Positions 9,694 to 22,650 of a stretch of 64,000 nt of DNA are shown here, piece by piece (within the stretch, counting starts at the first letter, position 1; every line of letters begins with the position of its first letter). A program made the position numbers and the translations under genes. This DNA is from Crocodylus rhombifer (lineage: Eukaryota; Chordata; Crocodylia; Crocodylidae). The DNA lies in assembly GCA_038503035.1 (NCBI GenBank), contig JAVSML010001076.1, forward strand, positions 65,732 to 129,731. The letters run 5' to 3'. Below the pieces are notes generated by a model. The model ran no database searches. It was not told where the DNA came from and saw only the letters and a list, made by a program, of their open reading frames with translations.

Positions 9694-12600
9694 GGTATGA
9701 GCAGTCGCAAATTAAGGGTTAATACCATGGATCGCCTGCACAGCTCTGACTTGCCACTAGAGGGAGGGCAGGCAGAGAAGTGGCTAGAAGCTGGGACAGC
9801 TGGGCTTGGAGAGGGGAGTTTGGGAAAAGTGAATCTTAGTATTCTGTAGGACTGCACATTATTTGGTTTATCTCTGTGGACAAGACTGAAGTACCCTAAC
9901 ACAAGCCAGGCCAAGAAGTGATATAGCTTTGAGACACTTAGCCCACATCCAGATGAGCGCAGATGTTTGTTTCCTTGGGGACAAGTAGTAGGCACACCTT
10001 GTGGCACTGCTACTTGTTCCTAGGGAACAGCCATGCCACACACGCTCTTGGCATGTGGCAGGTTAGCCTGGGTGAGGTAGGGAAGGCTGGGACTAGTAAC
10101 TGTGCTGGTCCTAGCAGCCTTACCTGGGGTTCTGGGGGTCTGCCAGGAATGTATCCACAGTAGGAAGCCTGAGTGGCAGCCAAAGCATGTCTCAGGCTGG
10201 TTTTGGTCAGCACGAGCTATTGCTGCATGCGCTCCCATGTTTTTTTTGGCATAGGTTTTTTTGACCCTGGGATCTCCCAGTCTGTGGTACTACATACCCA
10301 CATCCACACTCCTCTGGACATGGCCTTAGAGGGCAGTTATCATGAGTTAATAAGCTTTACCAAGGTGCTTGCATTTTAAATGCCCTTAGTGTGGTCTAAG
10401 TAACTTCCCCTAAAGAAAAGTACTTGTGGCAGCCTAAGGATATGGCGACCAAAAGCACATATTTTGTCTATTCTTTTTGATATATGAATTGATATAACAG
10501 ATCGCAATGCAATAGGCATGATCAGAGGCATAGCAGGGCAGTTCCATTACTTGAGCTGTTTCGCCAATAGGGCAGTGCCAACTGCTGCACTGCCGGAGGA
10601 GGTGGCAAAATCAGATACCAACTGCGGTAGCAGGTTTTTGTTGTTGTTATCCACCCCACCCCACCTTTTTCCACAAAGAAAATGCCCATAGTTGCTTCTT
10701 TTGTTGTCTCACCCTTTAAATTTATGATACTGGCTATGATGTTGAGAGTTATTTCAAATTAAGCTAAAATTTCCCAATTGCTGTGTGTATGTCCCAGGGT
10801 ATGCTTATTTCTTGTCCTTTATTCGCCATCGCATCCTATTTCAGACTGGTTTTTATTGATCCTAATCCTTTCTTTTAATATCTCTTTTTCCCATGCTTCT
10901 CCCTTTTATTAAATATCGCTAAACCTACCTTTAGGTGATGTCTTCTCACATGGACTACAATTATTGGGATTTTGCCAACAGTCCTCAGCTAGCCTTCCTG
11001 CATTTGGGTTCCTGCATTTGACAAGAATCCATGAAACTAAAACAAAATTTGCGACAAATTTTCAATGAAGTAACATAACCTATCAGTAATTTTTTCTCCA
11101 TTTATTAAATATGCTCTGCAATTTATTAGTTCCCCTAAAAGTTCACTGTTGTCCATTTAATTCAGCTTTAAATGTACTCATTTTTTAAATATCTCCCTTC
11201 ATTTAAGCCTTTATAGAATCATAACAATAATCATTTGCACAGAGATTTCTCAGGTTTGGTATCAGTCAATAATGGACCTTTCAAAATATTTTCTACAAAA
11301 TCTTTGCTGTTTTGATTTAAATAACTTTAAATAATTGTGCTTTTGATTGGTGTTTTCAAACAGTGGAGGGGAAATTAGAACAGTTTCTTAGGCTTCCTTG
11401 AATATCCTTATCATCATGAAAAACTTTTTTAGCTTAATTAATTCAAATGGCCTTTTTTTAAAACTGCATTTGTATGTGGCTTGTACATGAGGGGGAAGTG
11501 CAGGTTTGCTTAGTTTAAACCTACTGTTAAAATAAGGGAGTTACTGTAAAAATGATTGATTGTTTCCCAATCATTCCCAACCAAACCTATTACCTGATGT
11601 CCCCTGGTTTTCCTTTGTCAGCATAACAGTGGCCTCAGAAGGCCTATTAGGTTCATTTGTAACTCATTTAGAACCCACAGTTTCACTTGTGGATATTGTG
11701 TGGATTTGCACCCCAAAATACAATTCCTTTGATGGGACTCAGGAAATGTAAAATTGATAGTTAGTATGAAATGTTAGAAAGTCTTCTGGCTATGCCAGCT
11801 GAATAATAGGATCATCATTAAAGATGGACATTTTCCAATGGATACATTTGATTGTGCAATCTGAACTGATATTACAAACAAATATAAAAGATACATAAAA
11901 AATGCTGAGGACTAGGATGATTTTTGGCATAGGTGAAAAAATCAGATCTTGATCACAGTAAATAATGCCATTCCCTCCAGCATCTGGGAAAGTTGGATTT
12001 AAACATTCCCCCTGCACCCCTCCCCCCCAGTATTTGTTATGAAAATAAAAAATTAAGAAACACTATAAACAAAAAACATATACACAACTTGGTATGACTT
12101 TTTTTCTCTTTTTTCCCTCTGTCTTTCTAGCTTTTTTTTTTTTTTTGCTGTCATTTTCAAATCTTTCTAGTATGAAATGCTTTCCTACAATCCATTGGGA
12201 AAGCTGGTAAATCCCTTTAGATCAAATTAAAAAAAGAACTGAATCTAACTTTCATTAGCTGGAGCAAGCAGAAAACAAGAATTATGCCTTAGAATTGGTA
12301 AAATGAATTACATTTTAATAATTTAATCTTCTGATTTATCTTGCTACCTTTTCTGATAAACCTGCAGTTAAGAAACTAAATTGCCAAAATGATAGGCCAC
12401 AAAATATTGGTTTTAAAGATAATGCGTTTCAAACATGGTATGTTAATCGGTAATATCTATGCATATAAAAGGCAGACAGTGGTTATATACTGATTGCTAT
12501 GCCCTGAATCACCTCCTTAATAAGGGGGTAAATTAGTTTGTTGTTGTTTTCTACCTCTGGGAAGAACTAGAAGATCAAATTTAATAGCTTTTTTTAGTGT

Positions 12601-13869
12601 CAAGCTTAGTATGCCATTTACTATCAGATAATCCTGGAAAAAATACTGGGCATAATGAAATGGAAATTGATCAGGCAGCAAGGAAATGGCATACAATGTA
12701 GTTTGTAGGATTCCATTTTAAGTCTGAAGATGCACAAATCTTGTATAATGATTTTTTTTCCTACAAAGCTAAAACTATGACTCTTCTAAGAGCCATTTTC
12801 TGCCAAAGTTGCCAGAGGTAGTTTGCTAAGATGGTTCTGCATCCTATCTTTAAACGTCAGAGGCCAAAGAAGAGGTCACACAGAAATTTTGCAATTAAAG
12901 TGTTAGATGTTTAGAGAAGACAGTATGAGAGGTAGTTTTAAGTTGTCAGGGGACCAATTGACTTCTCTTCATGGTTTTAACCCAGGAAACATTAATAAAC
13001 AAATCATCAGTAGAAAGGAAATTGTGTGTTGTAACCTGAGGCCGTCCAAGCCCATGCTGTTTTTAAGGTTTAAGGGTTTTAAGCTTCCCCTTATCTGTCC
13101 TTTAAGTCATGGGTCCTAGTGACTCTGATTTCTTTTGTCACAAGTTGTCTTAATTCTTAAGGTGAGTTCACTGTTAACATATTCAGTATTTAAACTGAAA
13201 TTCTCTTATGTTCTTATACATGCTTTTTCTCCTGAAATTCTTATAGGAGGTAACAATTAGAAAAAAAGGGAAATATATATTTTTCCAAAATTAATGCTGA
13301 TTTAGATTGTGATAAGTACATGAAAACCAAATAAGGAAAGGTTCTTCACCCATGTACCCAAAAAGAAGCAAGGTGAGAGAGGGATATAGGTTAAAGATTA
13401 TCTAGGAAATGGCACTAAACAAAATGAACACATTGCCATAGCTTTCAATAAGGGCTACAGTAATTGCCATGACAACAATGGCAAGATGGTTAATAGGACT
13501 GAAATGGAAATGAAAATGACAACATCCAGGGATTGAAGCTAAATTCAAAACTTTTATGCACCAAGGCAGGGAGAGTATGTAATTTCCATTTCGACAGTTT
13601 GAAAGGACCAGCAAATGGTATTGCAGAAGCTATAGCAAATATTCTTTTTAGGGCAATTAAATTGGAAAGTTGTAGTGCATTTTTATGGGTGGTAGTATGT
13701 GTAGTTGCCCATCCTTAAAAAAATGGGCAAAAAAGATATCCAGGCAACTATGGGCATTTGTATACACCGTGGCATTTGATTCTCATTAATTTACCTCACC
13801 TTAAATTTTAAACTGGTTTATTTTGGTGCATCATGTTTGTGTTTACAAACTATGGGCTTTTGAACAAAT

Positions 13870-14400
13870 TATGTCCCATGTGTAATTCCCAGCAAATTCC
13901 AGCAGGGGGAGACAAATATCAGTCTAGCTTGGATCACCCTGCCCCTGCTCCCACCAGCTGAGTAAAGCAAAATCCCTGACATTTGGTCAGGCCAGGGTGG
14001 GGGGCAGGGGGGGGAATGAAGGCTGGGGCTGCTACAGGGCAGGAGGGGTGGGGCTTGTCCTGAGGCCAATGGAGAACTCTACGGCCAGCCATGCAGCACA
14101 GGGTTTTCCCAGACATGTCCTTTTTTTTGGCATCCTGTGCTATGTCTGGCTAGGTTTTTTTAAATTTCACCCCCACCCCCAGCTTTTTTTTAATATGGCA
14201 ACCCCTAGGTAAAACTACAGTTCCCAGAATACCTAGCAGCAGCTATGTTGAAAATGGAACCCAAAATACTGCTAGGTAAAACTACAATTCCAAGAATACA
14301 ATACTTTTCCCTGCTGGTGGAACCAGGGGGAGGGCAATTAGAGGCTGCAGGGGGCACAAAGTGTTGGGAGTGAGGGGCACTGGCAGGGTTGGGCTTGGGG
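13870..14400. repeat. GC-rich repeat tract carrying two ZNF143/THAP11-like motifs
   Basis: A tract with G- and C-runs interrupts AT-rich intron. It shares the phrase CCCTGCTCCC.CCAG, followed by AAAGCAAAATC, with 15680-15800. It contains ACTACAGTTCCCAGAAT at 14214-14230 and ACTACAATTCCAAGAATA at 14281-14298, resembling the ACTACAATTCCCAGAATGC site bound by ZNF143/THAP11. It is probably a dead DNA-element; ends are not defined. Confidence 0.5.
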
Positions 14401-15284
14401 CTGTGGCTTGCCATTAATGGGCAACAGAATGGGCAAAAGCAGGGCACCAACATGTCACTGCCCTTCGCACCATCATCCTCTTTTGGGTGGGGTGGGTGGC
14501 GGGGGGGGGTGAGGGCAAGGGGAAAAATATCTCTCAGCCTCTCTTGCTCTCAGGAGAACAAAACAGATAGATCTGGGCCTGAAAAGGGTGATGATTGCCC
14601 TCTTTGAAATGTAAAGGATGCCTTCCCTGCTTTGCTAGTCAGACCTGAGATCCTACTCCTGTCATTGTCTAAAGTAATTTGTATCACCACAGACTCACAG
14701 GAGACCCTCAGGTCCATACCAGTTAAGAACTGCCCAGAGGAGTTTTCCATTTATTGACTCCTCTGTGAAATCCTCTGAAATATGAACTTTCATTTCTATC
14801 CAGAACTTTTATAATCTTTTCTCTGATGCCTAATGAAGGGGTTTTGTTCCTGAAAGCTGGCAATTCAAAAATTTTTTTTTTCTTGCAAAAATCTTGTTGG
14901 TCTACTGTTTGGCCAATAAATCCAAGCTTGGGAAAGAGGGAGATAAAATTACTATAAATACCAGGTAAAACACTGGCCTAATTTAGTTGTATTGTGTAAA
15001 TGAGAATGTGCCCTTGATAAACACTGTGTGTTAGGATTAACAAATACCTATCTTATGTCACAACCTGTTCATGAAAAGAGGAAATATTTTTTAATTAAAT
15101 CTTCTAAGTGTGGGCCTTATAGATGTGGAAAAAATGCAACAGGAAGTTATTTTCAATTCACACATGGCTATAAGAAAACCCCTAGCAAACAGCCAGGAGT
15201 TCTCTCTGTTTATTTTATTTTAGTTACATGCAGTATTTTTTTTAGGGTTTGGGGGGTTTTTGTGCAAAAAAAACCCTTGTTGGT

Positions 15285-15440
15285 CTAATAAAAGATATCA
15301 TCTCTACCATAAGTCCTGTTTGTTTTACCTAAGTAGGCAAGGTTCTTTGAGTAGATGTGATATATTTTATTAGACCAACTGAGTATTTGGAAAAAAGTTA
15401 GTGGCAAGCTTTCAGGTACAGTCAGAGTCTCTGCTGGTCT
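15285..15440 (-). mobile_element. Fragments of the TTGGTCTAATAAAAG short element family
   Basis: TTGGTCTAATAAAAGATATC appears just before 15300. A reverse-oriented segment follows at about 15325-15440: GGCAAGGTTCTTTG, then GATATATTTTATTAGACCAA, then AGCTTTCAGG. Read on the minus strand this matches the block order at 43985-44160. Both are old and partial. Confidence 0.6.
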
Positions 15441-15679
15441 GAGACTCCAAGGAATGATAGAAGCTAAAAGTATAGCAGGGTGGGAGTGAAAATATAAATA
15501 GGCAGAAATTAGAAAGATAAAAGGGAGAATACGAGAGGGAGGGGGGAAGCAGGCAGGGGAAGAAAAGTGACAGCAGTCGTAGAATGCAAGGTAGAAAGAA
15601 GCTTCCAGTGGCAAAAGGATTAGCAGGAGATCAGGAAAACAGGAAAGAGGGATGCAGAAAGTGTGACAGGAAGTCATAG

Positions 15680-16203
15680 AAAATTTTTAAAAATGGCGTA
15701 TGGCCCCTAGCCCCTCCCCCCCTTGCCAGCCCTGCCTTATGATTCTGATAGGAGGTTACCCCTGCTCCCGCCAGTGGACCAAAGCAAAATCTCAGCTCCT
15801 GATCATGCACACACTGTGCTAGGTATTCTGGAAACTGTAGTTCTATCTAGCGGTGGCCATGTTGAAAACAAACTGGGGAAGGAAATCCTGGACATTTGGC
15901 TTGCATTTAAAAACACTGCTTGGATGCAGCACAGGGATTAGGCTGCTACGGTGTGCCAGACAGCCTGGCCACAGCCTCCCTTCCCCCCTGCTTCCCCCTG
16001 GGCAGCATCTCCTGGCCACTCAGCCCCTGTGAGCACAGGCTGCCCTGTAGTAGCCCCAGCTTCTGCCCCCTGTGGGAGCAGGGAGAGGGAAGGAGCGATG
16101 AGCAGGAGCCAAACCCCCCCCCCCAAAATCTAACAGCAGCAAATAACAGTGGCACCCAGTGGCCAAAGGCCTGAACTACAGAAGTAGCTGGTGGCAAAAC
16201 CAT
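15680..16203. repeat. GC-rich repeat tract, relative of 13870-14400
   Basis: It shares phrases with the tract at 13870-14400 and carries ATTCTGGAAACTGTAGT at 15825-15841, the reverse complement of the ZNF143/THAP11-like motif in that tract. Overlapping short frames here are GC-driven and resemble no protein family I know. Confidence 0.5.
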
Positions 16204-18245
16204 TAATTACAAGTCTTTGAGTCACTTGGTGTTTACACACCATGAATCCATAGACAGGGCGATGTAAGCGACGGCAACACAAACTAAAACATGTCCAAGC
16301 AGCTTAGTTTAACTTGCTGAAAATACTTCTAAAGCAGCAGGAAATCTTGCTCATGCAAGCACAAATGTAGTTGCAGTGGCGTAAGCAGAAAATCTTGTGT
16401 CATTACAAATGCCCTGTAAGCCTACTACTGTTGATCTCTGTATTGTTAAGGGATTGGGAAGGATTTTTTGGGAGTCATTGGGAAGTCATTTTGAAGGAAA
16501 GAATAATTAAGAACTTGGAGGAAAATGGGGGGAGAGGCTGAAATGGAACACGTGTTTACCAAATAAAGCTTGATTAACCTAACCTATCCCTTTGCAAAGA
16601 TCATTGATTTTCTAGATAAAGACTGTTTTGGAGTTTTAACCTCTCTAGATTTTTGCTAAAACATTAAAAATTATGCCAAGCAGAAAACAATTAGTTAAAC
16701 TGGAGAAAAAAAGGGCTTAGTACAAAAATTGGAAGGTGGGTGGGATTGATTGAAGGGGAGGCAACATTTATTTGTGTTGTAAGGATATAAACCGTACATG
16801 AATAAATTTAGGTTTGCAATTAAAAGAATGCTTCTAAAGAATAGGTAGGTGAGGATCTAGAATAATCTTCAGAAGGAGTAGTGGCGAGGAGAAGGGAAAA
16901 AAGACTTTTAAGGTGAAGTTTGATTGACTTTCTGAAGTGGAGCATATGATACGATTGCCCTCAATAGCAATAGTATGGGACTGGGTTCAATGACTCAAAA
17001 TTTTGTCCAGAGCTATATTACTAAATACAATGTTTGGGCACTAAAAGAAGCCCCAAAGCATATGTAAAACCTTTGTTGTTCATGTTTCTCTTTTTAAAAG
17101 TGTAATTTTAGGTTTGCATCATAAACTTTTACCACCTCAAAGATTTAGAGTGCAGCTGAATCAGCCATAATATTAGAATTTCCTGTTTTTACCTGTGTAG
17201 ACCTAATGGTGCAGTAAGGGAATATTTTTATTTTATCTTCAGTTAATTTAATTATTTTATCTTACTATATTTTTCTTCAAACATCTTATACTAGTTGCTG
17301 TTATTTTTCAGTCTCTCTGAGTTTCATCTGGCATTTCTATTGTTTAATGCCTGTAGTTTTACAAAGAGTTCCAAACAGACTAACAAGTTAGTCGACAAGT
17401 TTTACTCTATCATTGTTGTCCTTGAAGAGAGAATTCACTGTCAAAAAGGGAGAAAGGGCCATGTGGCTCACTGGTGACATTAGTTCACTGGCAAAGGGTA
17501 TAAATTGCTGCCTAGTTACTTCTAAATATGATGCCAGTCCTAAAGAGATAACTGAAAATAAGTTGGCTTTCCAAATCTTTTCTGGTTATTGGTTTTAAAA
17601 GATAAGGAAACTGCAAATATAATCAACTGGGAAATCTGTGTTACAGGTTTTCCTCTGTGTCTGATCTGGAGGAAGCAGTTTTTCTTAGAAAAATGTAGTT
17701 CTGTCATAATCAGAACATCACATAAAATGGTCTGGATTTTTACTGAAAATTTGTTTCTGGAATAGTCATTACAATTCTGATAATGCTGAAATACAGATTT
17801 GATTTTTTTTTTAAATATTTATTATTTTTTCTTTTGTTTTCAAAAGTATTGTCATTTTCAAGTTTGCATGTTATAATACAAAATTTAAGATGTTAACATC
17901 AAAATGAAAAGTTTGGATTGACTAAAATGTGTTTTTCAGAATTGTCATTGACAAAGAAATGTTTACATTCTCAGGTTTCATTCTGATTCAGGAAGCAGCT
18001 GCATTTCAGGTTCTTAAAATCCTTCCTAAAATAGAATTTCTGTCATCTGCTTTACTCCATGTTTGAGTTCCCAAAACAGAGTTTTAACACAAGATGTAAC
18101 ATCTCTTTTTTTTCAAGTTCTGGAGATCATTTGTGTGTTGGACAAGAGGGTAATAGTCATACAATGTACAGGCAAAAAGGTTCACTTTTTATTATTTCCC
18201 TGAATCAATTCATCCATAGTATTCCTGTAAGTTGTAAGAAATACT

Positions 18246-18325
18246 TAGGGCTTAGTTGCACATTAATTTTAGGTGGCCTCTGGAGCTCTTAACCCTTGGA
18301 TTGTCCACACATTAACACCTGAAAC
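18246..18325 (+). repeat. 80-bp repeat, inverted relative of 32125-32207
   Basis: TTAGGGCTTAGTTGCACATT, followed by AATTTTAGG, GGAGCTCTTAA, TGGATTGTC and TTAACACCTGAAAC, matches the reverse complement of 32125-32207 in the same order. It is probably the terminal part of an interspersed element whose other end I could not define. Confidence 0.6.
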
Positions 18326-19194
18326 TAGTTTGAAGCACACTCCAAGGCAGATTTATCTCTGATCTGTGTTACTCAGCTCATGTTCCATTAATATGCAGCC
18401 ACTCCCTACAAATGAACAGCACAAAATGCAGTGCACCAGCATCCCAGGATGCAGTGTCCTCTCCCCCACCCTCCTGTTCTGTGTAGACAAACTTTACACC
18501 CCTTGAACTCTATACTGCCAGGGGGAGGGGTTCTGACACCAAGTCAACTCCCTCCTGTCTTTCTGGGTGTGACCTTCCCACTCCTAGTCATGCAACCACA
18601 TGCAAACAGCTTGCAGAGCACATCCCAGCTAACTAGGTCATAGGACATGGACAGGTTGGGGAGAGGGGTCTGGGTGGGTTAAGGGGGACAAGATTGGGTC
18701 CCCATGAGCTGGGGACTTCCTACCTGCGGCGAGGGCAGTAGCTCCCCCAAATCACTTTCCATCACTCCTCCCACCTCTCAGCCACCCTGGGAAACATGAC
18801 CAGCACCCCTCACACTCCAATCCCAAATCCCAATTTATTAAAACATGAGACCTTCTTTAATTTACTTCCTCTTAGTTCTTTTTGTTTTTACTTATTTTTA
18901 TTTTCTCTTTCAGTGATTAACTTCCTTAGTTTCACCCTTCCCCCCACCATTTCCTTTCCACCTTCCATTTTTTACCCACCCTATCCCATTAACTCTGCCT
19001 CTCAGTTTCATGTTTCTTCTCCCTCCCCCCTCAACCCATTTCTCACACACATGCACCTAGTGCAAGGATAGAAGCCTGTCCCGACTCACCAGTCCTGTGG
19101 TGCCATCTCACAGCTGTACCTCCTAGCCATCCCCCTCTAGTGGCAAGTCACAGCTGTGCATGTGGGAGAAAATGTTTTTAGCCTTAAGAGGCAC

Positions 19195-19910
19195 ATCCAG
19201 ATGAGCATGCATGTGCATCTTGCAGCATCTCAAAACTCTATGAGATGCTGCAAGAGGCATATACAGGAATGAAAAAATGTTCCCTGTGGTGCAAATTTGC
19301 AGTGCGGGGGCAAAATTAGACCTCTGAATATCTGGGGGTAAAAAAACATGCAGGAAAAGAAGTGAGGCAAGGCACAGTCCTGGACAATGACATGAGGCAA
19401 CCAGAGGCTGGGTCTTCCACAGAGACACTCTAGTAGCAGCCAGAACATCTCTGTTGTTGGGCCTCGCCCCAGTCCTGAAGCATGCTGCCTGCTTGCACGA
19501 GGAAGGCAGCATGCCTGCTGCAGGGAATTAGACCTAGGCTCCTGTTGGAAAGTAGGGGGGAGCAGGAGGAGGTGGCAGGAGACCATAGACCCCAGAGTCC
19601 CCAGAACACCTCATACTGTGAGGTGAGTGGCCCTGGGGGGAAGGGGGCTGTAACACCTGTGGGGGGAGCAAAACATATAGGTATTTAGACATCATTTTAT
19701 TATGTTAATAGAGACACTGGTAGGCTTCCAAATTGTTTTAACACTGTAGATATATCAATAAAACATTGCCCAACTGATTGCTGTATGTGTATGTGCGTGT
19801 GTGTGTTTTTGTATATGTATGTATATATATATATTATTTGTCTTCATTTTAATTGCGGAGGAACATGGATTTAAGGGTATTTTGCATAGTGACTTTGGGA
19901 TTTTTTTGCA
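19195..19910 (+). repeat. Interspersed repeat, copy B (partner at 3368-3840), with perfect 14-bp hairpin
   Basis: It shares ordered blocks with 3368-3840. The hairpin arms CTTGCAGCATCTCA (19219-19232) and TGAGATGCTGCAAG (19241-19254) pair perfectly around an 8-nt loop, and pairing extends imperfectly outward. The central ~400 bp (about 19310-19690) is GC-richer and absent from copy A. A TG/TA-rich run follows near 19786-19840. Confidence 0.6.
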
Positions 19911-20202
19911 GGGATTTTTCAGTTTTCAAAGAGGGAACACCAGAATTCCTGCTAGGTAGGCAAATGGCAGGACCCAGGCAGAGGAGCCTGTTGCACAAAA
20001 CCCAAGTCTGCAGCCACAGCCCACTGGCAGCTGGCCCAGATGGGCACATGCCTTTATACTTGCTGTGCAGTCCTCATCTGGGTCTGGCAGGTGCGCAGCA
20101 GGTCACAGCCAAGCAGCCACCCCCACTGCCAGACTACTGTAGTGGGTAAAAGATGCAGGGAACTGTCAGGGCAGCTTCAGCAGTTCAGCTAGCACAAGGA
20201 GT

Positions 20203-22650
20203 ATAGTTTCATAGTTTCACAGTTTCTAGAGTGGGAAGGGACCAGAGTAGATCATCTAGTCCGACCCCCTGCCATGGCAGAAAAGTGTATTGGGGTCAAA
20301 CGACCCCAGCAAGGTGTACATCTAGCCTCCTCTTAAAGACCCCCAGGGTAGGAGCCTGCACCACTTCTCTTGGAAATTGGTTCCAGATCCTAGCCACCCT
20401 GACTGTGAACTAGTGCCTCCTGATATCTAGCCTAAATTTACCCTCTGTCAGCTTATGACCATTATTCCTGGTCACTCCTGGCTCGGGGAAATAGGGACTA
20501 CCCCAGTGCCTGCTGATGCCCCTTGACTAGTTTGTAACAGGCCACTAGATTCCCCCTCAGCCTTCTCTTTTGGAGGCTGAACAGGTTCAAGTCCCATAGC
20601 CTCTCCTTGTAAGGCCTTCTCTGCTGCCCCCTGATCATGCAAGTGGCCCTCCTCTGGACCCTATCCATGTTATCCACATCCCTCTTGAAGTGCGGTGCCC
20701 AGAACTGGATGCAGTATTCCAGCTGTGGCCTGACCAGTGCCGCATAGAGGGAGAGTATCATCTCCTTGGACCTGCTTGAGATGCATCTGTGGATGCATGA
20801 CAAGGTATGGTTGGCCTTCCTGACTGCATCCCCACACTGCTGGCCCATGTTCATCTGGGAGTCAATGATGACTTCAAGATCCTTTTCCGCCTCTGTACTA
20901 ACAAGAAGGGAGTTCCCCAACCTGTAGGTATGGTGCCGGTTGTTCTTCCCCAGGTGCATCACTTTGCACTTATCAGTGTTGAATCCCATCCTATTCTCAT
21001 CCGCCCACCCCGGTAACTTGCCTAGGTCCAATTGCAGCCTATTCCTCCCTTCTAGCATGCCCACAATCCCCCACATCTTAGTGTCATCAGCAAATTTGAA
21101 CAGGGTGCTTTTTACCCCCTCGTCCAAATCACTGATGAAGATGTTGAACAGTGCAGGCCCAAGGACGGAGCCCTGTGGAACTCCACTGCCCACATCCCTC
21201 CATGTCGAAAAAGACCCATCCACCACCACTCTCTGGGTGCAGCCCTCCTGCCAGTTGGCAACCCAGTTGACTGTGTATGTGTTGACACCACAATCCCCCA
21301 GTTTCTTAATGAGAACAGGGTGAAAGACAGTGTTGAAGGCCTTCCGAAAGTCCAGGAAGACATGTCTACTGCTAACCCTGCATCTAATGATTTGATGATC
21401 TGATCATAGAAGACCACCAGGTTGGTCTGACAGAACCTCCCACTAATGAACCCGTGTTGGTTGCCCCTAAGCATGACCTCCCCTGCTGGCCCCTCGTGGA
21501 TATGTGCCAGAATAATTCTTTCAAAAAGCTTGCCCAGGATTGAGATAAGACTAACTGGCCTATAGTTTCCCAGGTCCTCCTTCCTCCCTTTTTTGAAGAT
21601 GGGAACCACATTGGCCCTCTTCTAGCCCTCTGGCACCACACCAGAGCACCATGAGTGCTTGTAAAGCCGTGCCAGGGGTCCTGCAATGACCTCAGCCAAT
21701 TCCCTTAGTGCTCTAGGGTGGAGATTGTCCAGACCAGGTGACTTGAATACATCCAGTCCCTCCAGAAGTTCCCTAACTAGTTCCTCACTAACCCTTGGCC
21801 TAGGTGTGCCTCCCCTGGTGCCTGAGGTAGGGGCCGGGGGGGGCGGTGACTGTACCGGTCCCTGCTTAGGAAAATGGAGGCAAAGAAATTGTTAAATATG
21901 TTGATTTTGTCATCTGGTGTGAAGACCAAATTTCCTAACGCGTCCTGCAAGGGCCCCACGTTACCCGGGACCTTCTTTTTACCCCCTATGTATTTAAAGA
22001 AGGACATCTTATTGTCCTTAATCCAGGAAGCTAGTCCCAGTTCCATCTCTGCCTTGGCCTTCCTGACTGCCCCCCTGCATCCCTGAGCAACTGCAGTATA
22101 GTCATTCCTGGTGATGTCCCCTCCTTTCCATTGGGTGTACGCCTCCCTTTTAGCTAGGAGACATTCCCGGATGCTTTTGGTGAGCCATGGGGGCTTGTGT
22201 GCCCTCCTGCTCCCTTTGATCCATGTTGGGATTACCTCCCTTTGGGCTTGGAGGATCGTCTCCTTAAGGAGCGACCACTCTCCTTGGACACCTGGCTCCA
22301 CTCCCCTCTGGGACCTCAGTGCTTCCCCAACTATTCTCCTTAGCTCATTGAAGTCCCCCCTCCTGAAATCTAGGGCTGTTGCCTTGCTGCAGGCCTTTGC
22401 CACCTTGCGGTGGATGGTGAATTCCAGCAGGCGATGATTACTGTCGCCCAGGTGGTCGAGCACCCACAGCCCCCTCACCAGGTCATCTACCGTGGCCAGC
22501 ACCAGAGGCAACAAGGCATCTCCCCTGGTGGGACTGTGCACTTCATGGGTTAGATGGAGGTCCTGGCTAAGAACCTGTGTGAGCGGTCAGATCTGGCTGA
22601 CTACTCTTCCCAGCAGATGTCTAGGAGTAGTGTCCCTAGGTACCAATTGG
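20203..22650 (-). mobile_element. CR1 LINE, ~2.4 kb, 5'-truncated, minus strand
   Basis: Read on the minus strand this is a CR1 retrotransposon from near the end of the endonuclease domain to the 3' terminus. The 3' end, at about 20203 on the plus strand, has the CR1-style short tandem GAAACTGTGAAACTATGAAA, preceded by the typical GGTCCCTTCCCACTCTAG. The 5' edge is vague: recognisable endonuclease-like sequence fades beyond about 22650 into a G-rich tract. It lies antisense to SGCZ in the 29.9 kb intron. Divergence looks moderate; the protein is readable over ~700 codons with few breaks. Confidence 0.93.
20480..22650 (-). pseudogene. CR1 ORF2 remnant (endonuclease end + reverse transcriptase)
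   Basis: Domains in order on the minus strand. The last part of the endonuclease (around 22430-22460) reads LGDSNH where CR1 normally has an SDH catalytic motif, so an active-site Asp is replaced by Asn. A linker/RT N-terminal block runs to 21777. RT motifs follow: YRPVSLISILGKLFERI near 21560, GVPQGSVLGPALFNI near 21180 and the catalytic FADDTK near 21085. The C-terminal RRAT.MIRG and LFSLQKRRLRG motifs come last. Breaks seen are an in-frame TAG at 21622-21624 (minus-strand codon) and an apparent one-base deletion near 21365 that shifts frame. It is not functional. Confidence 0.92.

Noticed and set aside
20807..22437. Plus-strand frames across 20807-22437
   Set aside because: They are antisense to the clear minus-strand CR1 reverse transcriptase and carry no motif of their own.
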